A stretch of 64,000 bases of DNA from Actinomycetota bacterium. GTDB lineage: Bacteria; Actinomycetota; Thermoleophilia; Gaiellales; Gaiellaceae. Position 1 is the first letter of the stretch, and each line of letters opens with the position of its first letter. The position numbers and the translations under genes were made by a program. The notes below the pieces were generated by a model, which was not told the origin of the DNA, did not search any database, and saw only the letters and a list, made by a program, of their open reading frames with translations. The stretch lies in NCBI GenBank assembly GCA_003132665.1, contig PKYN01000017.1:25996-89995 (forward strand), given 5' to 3'. Shown piece after piece: positions 38,342 to 45,919 of the stretch.

Positions 38342-39015
38342 ACATCAAGGCCGTTCTCTTCGACGTCGATTTCACGATCTGCCGGCCCGGACCGGAGTTG
38401 CGACCCGAGGCCTACGCCGAGCGCGGTCGCGCCTTCGATCTGCAGCTCGACCCGGATCTGTTCGAGCCGAGCCGGCGAGCGGCGCTGGCCGAGCTACAGC
38501 GCCATCCGGAGCTCGTGCACGAGGACGAGCTTTGGATCGCGTTCAGCGAGGAGATCATCCGCGGCATGGGCGGCGGAGGGGAGGGCGTTCGCGCACTCGC
38601 CGAGGCGATGGTGCTGGCCTGGGAGCAGGCCGAGCACTTCGAGCTCTACGACGACGTGCTGCCGGTCTTCGCCGAGCTACGCGGCTACGGGCTCAAGTTG
38701 GGGCTGGTCTCGAATACGGCCCGCGATCTGCCGGCCTTTGTCGTCCATCACCGACTCGACGTCGACGTTGCGATCGACTCTCGCGTACACGGAAAGACGA
38801 AACCGGATCCGTCGATCTTCTCGGCGGCGCTCGCGGCGCTCGCCGCCCTGCCGGAGCACGCGGCGATGGTCGGCGACTCGCCCGAGGACGACATCGCCGG
38901 AGCGCGTGCGCTGGGCCTTTGCGCCTTCCTGCTCGATCGAGGCGGCGACTACCCGGACTCGCCCGGAAGGCTGCGCGGGCTGGACGAGCTGCCCGGTGCG
39001 CTGGGACTGCGCTAG
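38338..39015 (+). CDS. HAD family hydrolase
   Basis: It has 225 residues and a GTG start overlapping the nitrilase stop by 4 nt. Motif I is AVLFDVDFTICRPG, with Phe in the place usually held by Gly (DxDxT is still complete). Motif II is GLVSNTARD, motif III Lys is in HGKTKPDPSIF and motif IV is MVGDSPEDDIAGARALG. Translational coupling suggests it works with the amidase, perhaps in metabolite repair; that is inference. Confidence 0.86.
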   Translation: MNIKAVLFDVDFTICRPGPELRPEAYAERGRAFDLQLDPDLFEPSRRAALAELQRHPELVHEDELWIAFSEEIIRGMGGGGEGVRALAEAMVLAWEQAEHFELYDDVLPVFAELRGYGLKLGLVSNTARDLPAFVVHHRLDVDVAIDSRVHGKTKPDPSIFSAALAALAALPEHAAMVGDSPEDDIAGARALGLCAFLLDRGGDYPDSPGRLRGLDELPGALGLR

Positions 39016-39101
39016 GCCGCCGCGGAGCCCAGGCATCGGCGTACGACAACTGGCGCCCGCCCTCCGGGAAAGCGCGGGCGCCCTGTCGCTAGAACTCGGT
39101 A

Positions 39102-39680
39102 TCAGGTGGAGGTGATTACCGGTCGGACGTGCCGGCGTGCAGCCGGCAGGTAGAGGTTGGCGCGCTCGCCACAACCTGCGTGTCGAGCGCAGACGAGCGC
39201 GCCTCCCACTGCCTCCGCCGTGTGGCGGAGCGCCGCAAGACTCGGCCGCTCGAGTCGTTGCGGCGATCCCATCCGGGTGGTCCACGCGTTTTCTGCACCC
39301 TCCGACCAGCCCCCTGTGTCGGAGACGCTGACGCGGACGTACTCACCCGGTGGTAAATCGATCTCTTCGCAAGCTTTCTGATCGAGCCTGACCCGCGACG
39401 TCTCGAGCGAGAGAAGCCCGCCCTGATGCATGTGGTCGCAGGCGCGCCGGCTGAGGCCGAGGAGCAGCTCCTCGATCAGCGCGCGGTCGGCTCTCACGCC
39501 CGTCCAGCGGTCGCAAACCAGGCAGAGGCGCACGGCGACGCCGGCATCGCCCAAGAAGTCGAGCGCGCGGACGATTTGCTCCACGAGCTCGTTGACCGGC
39601 GCGGGCGGGCCGACGCGCGCGGGCGTGGCGCTCGCTCTCAGCTCGCGCTGCTCGCAGTCGTCTCGCAGCAGGACGCTCAC
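39102..39680 (-). CDS. Histidine-kinase-type ATPase domain protein (stand-alone, degenerate)
   Basis: It has 192 residues from the GTG that overlaps the stop of the preceding DUF4242 gene. It looks like a GHKL ATPase domain: ALIEELLLGLSRRACDHMHQGGLLSLETSRV (N-box region), YVRVSVSDTGGWSEGAENA (DTGG of the G1 box) and AEAVGGALVCARHAGCGERANLYLP (G2 region). No dimerisation/phosphoacceptor histidine domain or receiver is attached. Several GHKL residues are altered, so activity is uncertain. Confidence 0.6.
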   Translation of the reverse strand: MSVLLRDDCEQRELRASATPARVGPPAPVNELVEQIVRALDFLGDAGVAVRLCLVCDRWTGVRADRALIEELLLGLSRRACDHMHQGGLLSLETSRVRLDQKACEEIDLPPGEYVRVSVSDTGGWSEGAENAWTTRMGSPQRLERPSLAALRHTAEAVGGALVCARHAGCGERANLYLPAARRHVRPVITST

Positions 39681-39943
39681 GGCTCGAGAACCTCTGCTTC
39701 GAGGATGCGATCGAAGGCGATCTGCGCCTTCTCGAAGCACGCCGCGATCGAGTCGGCCGAATCGCTGTTGAAAAGGCAGAAGCTGACTTCGTCGGCCGGC
39801 ATGTAAATGGAGCTCAAGTAGGCGACCGCGCCCTCCTCCGCGCTGCTCAGACCCTTCGCCGCCTTCGTGACGCGCTCACCTTCCGCGCGCAATTCGTTTG
39901 CGGTCGATCGAGGGACGTATCTTTCAACGACGTAGGTAGGCAT
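39677..39943 (-). CDS. DUF4242 (SCO4226-like) small protein
   Basis: It has 88 residues from the ATG giving MPTYVVERYVPRSTANELRAEGERVTKAAKGL. The pattern of a short ferredoxin-like fold with MPADEVSFCLFNSDSADSIAACFEKAQIAFDRILEAE fits DUF4242; one member of the family binds nickel. It shares a 4-nt overlap with the ATPase-domain gene downstream. It belongs to a two-gene unit of unknown job. Confidence 0.7.
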   Translation of the reverse strand: MPTYVVERYVPRSTANELRAEGERVTKAAKGLSSAEEGAVAYLSSIYMPADEVSFCLFNSDSADSIAACFEKAQIAFDRILEAEVLEP

Positions 39944-40112
39944 GAGGTGTTGTCGGCGCGCAGGGGATCTATCCGACACTGACACCTTAGAAAACTGCCT
40001 GCAAAACCGAAATAAGCGATTCCCGCAGACTTTCTCGCGCGCGAATACGTGGTCGAACGCCCAGGAATCCGTGGAAAACGATTGTGGAAACGTTTTCGCG
40101 GACTTTCGGGGG
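39944..40112. promoter_or_regulatory. Spacer with LacI-type operator-like palindrome
   Basis: TGGAAACGTTTTCG at 40085-40098 resembles the CG-centred operators of LacI/GalR regulators. It partly overlaps a 7-bp inverted repeat GAAAACG (40074-40080) and CGTTTTC (40091-40097), and GTGGAAA(A)CG occurs twice in direct order. It is upstream of the DUF4242 gene and downstream of the first LuxR-type gene. No LacI gene is in the window. Confidence 0.35.
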
Positions 40113-42911
40113 CTATGGCGCTGTTTTAGCGTCGCCGCGTAAGCGGCCGGCAAGCTCAGAACGCGACTCGATTTCGAGCTTGCGGAAGATCTTGGACAGA
40201 TTCGCTTCGACCGTGCGCACGCTCACGAACAGGGCGGCGGCGACGTCCTTATTCGATTGTCCGCTCGCGACCAACTCGGCGACGCGACGCTCGGTCGGCG
40301 TGAGCTCGTTGCCGCCGGCGCGCTGGCCCGCGCCCGTTCGAGCGAGCTCGCCCTGTGTTCTCTTCGCCCACCCGGCGGCACCCATCTTCTCGAAGCGCTC
40401 GAGCGCTCGAGTGAGCATGCGTCGTGCCTCGCCTCGGCGTTTCGCGCGGCGCAGCGTCGTTCCGAAGTACAGCTCGGTGCGCGCCAGCTCGAACAGGTGC
40501 GATGTACCGGCATGGGCCGCGAGCGCTTGCTTGAAGTCTTCGCGCGCGGATTCCAGATCGCCGCGTAGTGCCGCGAGCAGAGCGCGTGAGCGGGCTGCCA
40601 GGGCCAGAGCCAGTGGCTGACGAGTCTGCTCGGAGATCTTCGTCAGCTCGTCGACGTAGCGTTCGGCCTGCTCGCTCTCGCCCAGCGCGAGCAGTAGCTC
40701 CGCGGCGAGCGAGCGGGGCAGGATGATGCGCGGATTGTCGACGCTGGGGCGCCCGTCCGAGAGCGCCTCATCCTCGTGAATCTCGAGCAGAGACGAGATC
40801 CACCGCCAGGCCTCGGAGAAGTCGCCCTTCGCCTGGTCGAACAGGGCCAGGTAAGCGATCGCCATGTTGGCGGCCTGGATGTGGGCGCTTCGCAACCCTT
40901 GCTCGTAGGCTTCGATCAGGCCCGAGCGCGCCTCTTCCTCGCCGCGCATCGATCTCAGGCCGAGGTGGATGACCTCGAGATTCTGGACCAGGTAGGAGAT
41001 GTCGACGTCCCGTGCCTCCGGCAGGGATTGCTGGCAGTAGCTCTCGGCGAGATCCCAGTTTCCGACCCGAAGCTCGACGTTGATCAGCATCGGGATGAGA
41101 TGCAGCCACTCGGTCAGCTGGCCTTCGGCCAGCGCCCGCTCGGTCTCGCTCTGCACGATCGGCCGGGCGGCCTCGATCTCGTCCAGCCAGAAGAGCTGCC
41201 ATCCCTGCCACAGGCGCGGGCTGCGCCTCCCCGGCAACCCGCCGATCTCGCGCTCCAGCTCGAGCGCTCGCTGCATCGAGGCCTCGTCGATCGAGCCGCC
41301 CAGAAGAACGACGGCATTCGCCACACCCTGCAGGGCCTCGATCAGGAGCTCCTTGTCACCGGCGAGCTCTGCGTGTTTGAGAGCGATTCGCGCGGCCTCC
41401 AGCTGCTCGGCGTTTCGGTTCTTCCGTCCGAACGAGGCTCCGAGCACGATCGCGGCTTTTGCGGCGCGGGCGTTGTCGCCGGACGCCTCCTCGAGCGCCT
41501 GTCTGCAAAGGCGTACCGCCTCGTCGAGGTCGGGAACCGTCTCGGAGAGAAGGACGAGCGCGTCGGCGCGCTGAGGGCAGGGGCCGAGATCGTCGATCAG
41601 CGCCTCGAGCAGGGTTCGGCAGCGCTCGGCTTCGCCGGTGACGAAGAGCTGCTCGGCGGTCGCGAGGCGCCGTCGTGCGAGCGCTTCGCGGTTTGCAAGC
41701 GGCGTGAGCTTGGCTGCGAGCTCGCTCAGCTCGGCGGCGGAATCGGGGGCCGCTCGGGCGGCCGCGGCGGTCGCGGCTTGCTCCAGTTCCTCCGCCACCT
41801 TCTCGTCTGGCCCGGCGCTGGCCAGAGCGAGGTGGTGTGCGCGCTCGCCGGCGTTTTTCGTCAGAGCGGCGGCACGAGCGTGCGCGGCGCGCCGTTCCTC
41901 GGCCGAGGCTCCGGCGTAGACGACAGAGGCGGGAAGGGGGTGCGTGAAGCGGATGATCCCGCGCTCGATCTCGACGATTCCCGCATCTACGGCTTCGACC
42001 AGGCTCGCGCCGTCGGCTTCACCGAGCACGCTGACGGTGGGTTGCGAGAGCGTGGCCGAGATCAGGAGCGCCTTTCGGGTTGAGGGCTGCAGCGCCTCGA
42101 GTCGCGCTTCGATCAGCCCGCCCAGCGACTCGGGCACGCGCAGCGGCCTCCCGGGCTCGATCTCCGTTCGCTTCAGCTGAGCCCGCGCCAGCTCGAGCGC
42201 GTAGAACGGATTGCCGCCCGACGCGTCGCAAATCGAGACAATTACCTGACGCGGCAGGCGAGCGGCGAGGCGGGTGCGGATCAGGTTCTGGAGCGCACCG
42301 AGGCTGAGCGGACCGATCGTGCGGCGCTCGACCGTCCCCGGCGACCGCGACGCGAGCTCGACGTTGAGCGGCAGGGCCGGCCCGCCTTCCCGTTCGATCC
42401 GTCGAGCCAGTAGCGCTCGGCAGCGGTCGAGCTCGATTCGGCGAAAAACGAAGGCCAGTACGCGAGCCGACGAGGCGTCGAGCCACTGAATGTCGTCGAT
42501 TGCGATCAAGAGCGGCGTCTCGTTCGCAGTGGCCCGAATCAGGGTCAGCGTTGCGAGCGAGACCGCCCGCTGATCGGGCACTCCGCCGTCGGCCTCGCGC
42601 AGGAGCAGGCCGATCTCGAGCGCGCGCCGCTGGGGAGGAGGAAGCTGACGCAGCATCTCTTCGCCCAGCTCGCCGAGCAGGTCGCCGAGCGCCGAGAAGG
42701 CAAGCGGCGTCTCGGCAGGCGAGGGTCTGCAGGACAGAACGCGAAAACCGTGCCCGCGCGCGACCTCCAGCCCCCGGAGCCAGAGGGTCGTCTTTCCGAT
42801 TCCGGCGATGCCCTCGAGCATGAGGATGCCGGGCCCTTTGGGGGCCTGAGTGAATAAACGCTCAACCGCAGCCAGCTCCTCGGTGCGACCGAGCGGTTCC
42901 GCGCTCGACAT
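40113..42911 (-). CDS. LuxR-family large ATP-binding transcription regulator (LAL type), copy A
   Basis: It has 932 residues. The N-terminal AAA/STAND ATPase has Walker A GIAGIGKTTLW near 35-45 and Walker B LLIAIDDIQWLD near 135-146. A long TPR-like helical region fills about 330-860. The C-terminal LuxR HTH is at about 865-930 (LTPTERRVAELVASGQSNKDVAAALFVSVRTVEANLSKIFRKL). TAGGCT sits 6 nt before the ATG with TTGCGG 16 nt further up. It is a clear paralogue of copy B, which lies 84 nt upstream on the same strand. The inducer is unknown. Confidence 0.93.
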   Translation of the reverse strand: MSSAEPLGRTEELAAVERLFTQAPKGPGILMLEGIAGIGKTTLWLRGLEVARGHGFRVLSCRPSPAETPLAFSALGDLLGELGEEMLRQLPPPQRRALEIGLLLREADGGVPDQRAVSLATLTLIRATANETPLLIAIDDIQWLDASSARVLAFVFRRIELDRCRALLARRIEREGGPALPLNVELASRSPGTVERRTIGPLSLGALQNLIRTRLAARLPRQVIVSICDASGGNPFYALELARAQLKRTEIEPGRPLRVPESLGGLIEARLEALQPSTRKALLISATLSQPTVSVLGEADGASLVEAVDAGIVEIERGIIRFTHPLPASVVYAGASAEERRAAHARAAALTKNAGERAHHLALASAGPDEKVAEELEQAATAAAARAAPDSAAELSELAAKLTPLANREALARRRLATAEQLFVTGEAERCRTLLEALIDDLGPCPQRADALVLLSETVPDLDEAVRLCRQALEEASGDNARAAKAAIVLGASFGRKNRNAEQLEAARIALKHAELAGDKELLIEALQGVANAVVLLGGSIDEASMQRALELEREIGGLPGRRSPRLWQGWQLFWLDEIEAARPIVQSETERALAEGQLTEWLHLIPMLINVELRVGNWDLAESYCQQSLPEARDVDISYLVQNLEVIHLGLRSMRGEEEARSGLIEAYEQGLRSAHIQAANMAIAYLALFDQAKGDFSEAWRWISSLLEIHEDEALSDGRPSVDNPRIILPRSLAAELLLALGESEQAERYVDELTKISEQTRQPLALALAARSRALLAALRGDLESAREDFKQALAAHAGTSHLFELARTELYFGTTLRRAKRRGEARRMLTRALERFEKMGAAGWAKRTQGELARTGAGQRAGGNELTPTERRVAELVASGQSNKDVAAALFVSVRTVEANLSKIFRKLEIESRSELAGRLRGDAKTAP

Positions 42912-42917
42912 AGTCGC

Positions 42918-42945
42918 AGCCTATTCGATTGCCACGGCGCCGCAA
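42918..42945 (-). promoter_or_regulatory. Promoter of LAL copy A, leaderless
   Basis: TTGCGG (plus 42940-42945), 16 nt, TAGGCT (plus 42918-42923), then 6 nt to the ATG. It gives copy A its own promoter inside the 84-nt gap after copy B. Confidence 0.45.
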
Positions 42946-42995
42946 GAAGCCGCTCTTCCGCGACCCGCTCCGGCGCCGCGGCGCGCGAAGCGGCG

Positions 42996-45776
42996 CTAGT
43001 TGTCGTCTACCGCCGACAAACGCGCCGCCAACTCGGCGCGCGACTCGAGCCCCAACTGGCGGTAGATCTTGGAGAGAGTCGCTTCGACCGTGCGCACGCT
43101 CACGAACAGAGCGCCCGCGACCTCCTTGTTCGAACGGCCCTTGGCCACGAGCTCGGCGATCCGCTGCTCGGTCGGCGTCAGTCCGAGCTCGCCGCCTCGC
43201 TGTCCGCTGACCCGTTCCAGCGCCGCGTGGGCCTTTTGCGACCAGAGGCGCGCTCCCAGCCGGTCGAAGATGTCGGCCGCCTGCTCGAGCGCCTCGCGCG
43301 CCGTCCGCTTCTGCTTTGCCCTCTGTCTGACCGTTCCCGCAACGAGCATCGTGCGACCGAGCTCGAAGGGATCGGCCAGCGCCTCGTGCCCGGCGATGGC
43401 TCGCTCGATCGCGGCAGCGGCGCCGTCGAGATCGCCCCGGCTGGCGTCGACGAGCGCCCGGCAGCGCGCCGAGCTGACGACCGCGTTCGGGCGCTTCGTT
43501 GCGGCGACGTGCTGCTCGAAGCTTTCGAGCAGGGCCTCGGCTCGATCGAGCTCGTCCAGGGCGATCAACGTCTCGATCGCATTTGGACGGATCGTGAACA
43601 GGGGCAACGAGATCGAGATGTCGCGGCCGAGCTTGTCCTGCAGCCCGAGCGCCGGTTCCAGCCAGCGCCAGGCTTCCTGCGCGTCGCCGAGCGAGAGCTC
43701 GAGAAAGCCCGCGAGCGATGTGAGAGCGAGCGTCCGCCAGTGGGCCTTGGCTCGCTCGGCCTCGGCCATCTGTTCCGCCAGCTCCAGCCTCGACTTCTCG
43801 ACCTCTCCGCGGAACACCGCCAACTGGAGGTGCTGAAAGCCGAGCGCGCGGATGTTGTACTCGTAGCCGGTGTCGATCGCCTGCTCCAGCCCGTCGCCGG
43901 CCATCCGCCCAGCGAGATCCCAATTGCCGCTCCGCATCTCGACCTCGATCAGCGGAGCGAGAATCTGAAGACTGTCGATCAGCTCGCCTTCGTGCTGGGC
44001 TCGCTCGAACTCCGCGCTGAGAAGTGGCCGGGCGCGCTCCAGCTCGTCGATCCAATAAAGCTGCATGCCGTACCAGAGCGAGGGACAGTGGAAGGCAGGA
44101 AGAGTCACCTCTTCGCGGTCGATCGTTATTGCCTGCTGCATGAGCTTCTCGTCGATCGCGCCGCCGCTCAGGACGGTCATGATCCCGACGCCCTGCAGCG
44201 CCTCGACGAGCAGGCGCTTGTCGCTGCCGCGCTTGGCGTGAGCGAGCGCCTCGTGTTGGGCATCGATCTGGCCGGAGAAGTCGCCCATTATCGAGCGGGT
44301 TCTGGCGATAGCGATGTAGGCCGTCGCCAGACGGTCCTCGTCGCCTTCGGCCTCCTTTACCGCCTGCCGGCAGAGCTCGGTTGCCTCCTGCTCGTCTTCG
44401 ACGATATTTGCGAGCAGAACAAGCATGTCGGCTCGCCAGGGACCGCTGCCGGGCTCGTTCAGCGTCTCCTCGGCGATGGCCCGGGCGCGCTCGATGTCGC
44501 CCGCCGCGAAGTGGTGAGAGGCGGCTTCGTGGCGACGGCGGTGGATCTCGCCCGACTGTTCGGGCGGCGTCAGCCGCGCGGCATGCTCGTACAGCTCGGC
44601 GGCCGCTTCGGGCGCTCCGCGGGCGGCGGCGTGCGCGGCAGCCGCGTCGAGCTCCCCGGCCACTTCGGAGTCGGGCGTGTTGTTTCCGAGCGCCAGGTGC
44701 CGCGCGCGTTCCTCGGCGCCCAAGGCGACCGCGGCCAGGCGCTTGTGTAGCTCGTGCCGGCTTTCTGGCGTCGCCTCGGCGTAGAGGACAGAGGCGAGCA
44801 GCGAGTGGGTGAAGCGGATCCGGTCCCCGTCCAGCTCGACAGCGCCGCTGGAGATCGCCTCGCTCAGGCTTCCGCCGCCCGCCGCCTGCACCAGCTCGAC
44901 GGTCGGCTCGGCGAGAGCCGCCGCGATCAGAAGCGTCTTTTGAGTCGCCTCGGGTAGTGCGATCAGGCGCTCCGCGACGAGCGCGCGCAACGGCTCCGGG
45001 ACGGGAATCGGCTCGCCCGGCGCAGCCGGTGTGTCTCCAAGCCCCGAGCGGGCGAGCTCCAGTGCGTACAGCGGATTGCCGCCCGCGGCGCGGTAAAGCT
45101 GATTGAGCACGGCGCGCGGAACGCGGTGCCCGGTGCGCTCGGTGAGCAGGCGCCGGATTGCGCCGAGGCTGAGCGGACCGATCGTGAGGCTCTCGGTGGC
45201 GCCCCCCAGCCCGTCGCTCGTATCCAGATCGAGCGGCGGTTTCCCGCCGGCGCCCTCGTCGCTCCGGCGCGTCATGAGAAGGCCGATCGGGCCTTCGCGC
45301 AGGCGCCGCAACACGAAGGCCAGCACCCGAGCCGACGAAGCGTCGAGCCATTGCACGTCGTCGATGGCGATCAGGATCGGTTTTTTCGCCGCGAGCGAAC
45401 GGACGAGCGTCAGCACCGCAACCGAGACGGCTCGTTGATCGGCCTTTCCGTCGCCGGGCTCGATCAGAAGCAGGCTGGTCTCGAGCGCCTTGCGCTGCGG
45501 CGGCGGCAGGCGCTTGTGACTCGAGAGAGGAACCTCGTCGAGCAGGTCTCCCAGGGCTGCGAAGGCAAGCGGTGTCTCGGTCGGAGTGGCTTCGCAGGCC
45601 AGCACACGAAAGCCGCGCTCGCCTGCCAGCGCGATTCCCTCGCGCCAGAGCGCGGTCTTGCCTATCCCCGCCTCGCCGCTCAGGAGAAGACCGGCCGGGC
45701 CAGCTTTCGCCCGGTCCATCAACTGCCGAAGCACGGCTAGCTCGTTGTCCCGGCCGAGCAGCTCCGCCGTCCCCAT
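42996..45776 (-). CDS. LuxR-family large ATP-binding transcription regulator (LAL type), copy B
   Basis: It has 926 residues. Walker A is GEAGIGKTALW near 36-46, Walker B LIAIDDVQWLD. The rest is arranged exactly as in copy A, ending with the HTH LTPTEQRIAELVAKGRSNKEVAGALFVSVRTVEATLSKIYRQL. Both copies share ATPase phrases such as ETPLAFAALGDLL and SSARVLAFVLRRL, so they derive from a tandem duplication followed by divergence. TAAGCT lies 7 nt before the ATG. It is divergent from the VanW gene. Confidence 0.93.
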   Translation of the reverse strand: MGTAELLGRDNELAVLRQLMDRAKAGPAGLLLSGEAGIGKTALWREGIALAGERGFRVLACEATPTETPLAFAALGDLLDEVPLSSHKRLPPPQRKALETSLLLIEPGDGKADQRAVSVAVLTLVRSLAAKKPILIAIDDVQWLDASSARVLAFVLRRLREGPIGLLMTRRSDEGAGGKPPLDLDTSDGLGGATESLTIGPLSLGAIRRLLTERTGHRVPRAVLNQLYRAAGGNPLYALELARSGLGDTPAAPGEPIPVPEPLRALVAERLIALPEATQKTLLIAAALAEPTVELVQAAGGGSLSEAISSGAVELDGDRIRFTHSLLASVLYAEATPESRHELHKRLAAVALGAEERARHLALGNNTPDSEVAGELDAAAAHAAARGAPEAAAELYEHAARLTPPEQSGEIHRRRHEAASHHFAAGDIERARAIAEETLNEPGSGPWRADMLVLLANIVEDEQEATELCRQAVKEAEGDEDRLATAYIAIARTRSIMGDFSGQIDAQHEALAHAKRGSDKRLLVEALQGVGIMTVLSGGAIDEKLMQQAITIDREEVTLPAFHCPSLWYGMQLYWIDELERARPLLSAEFERAQHEGELIDSLQILAPLIEVEMRSGNWDLAGRMAGDGLEQAIDTGYEYNIRALGFQHLQLAVFRGEVEKSRLELAEQMAEAERAKAHWRTLALTSLAGFLELSLGDAQEAWRWLEPALGLQDKLGRDISISLPLFTIRPNAIETLIALDELDRAEALLESFEQHVAATKRPNAVVSSARCRALVDASRGDLDGAAAAIERAIAGHEALADPFELGRTMLVAGTVRQRAKQKRTAREALEQAADIFDRLGARLWSQKAHAALERVSGQRGGELGLTPTEQRIAELVAKGRSNKEVAGALFVSVRTVEATLSKIYRQLGLESRAELAARLSAVDDN

Positions 45777-45919
45777 GTCTCCGAGCTTATCTCAGCGGTT
45801 TGTAGAAATCGATGACCTGTTGTCAACGGCGCAAGCGGCCCGACCGCACGGGTGTTTTCCGGTCGATACGCATAGATACACTTGCGTGCTCTCTGCAAGC
45901 GCCGTCCCGTCTTTCGGAT

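Noticed and set aside
40063-40093. CGTTTTCCACGG and CGTTTCCACAA on the minus strand look like DnaA boxes
   Set aside because: They differ from TTGTCCACA/TTATCCACA at key positions, there is no cluster of boxes, and no dnaA or dnaN gene is near.
42862-45351. An 829-codon reverse-strand frame overlapping the second LuxR-type gene
   Set aside because: It is Arg/Gly/Ala-rich, without motifs, and overlaps a gene with clear ATPase and HTH domains in a neighbouring frame.
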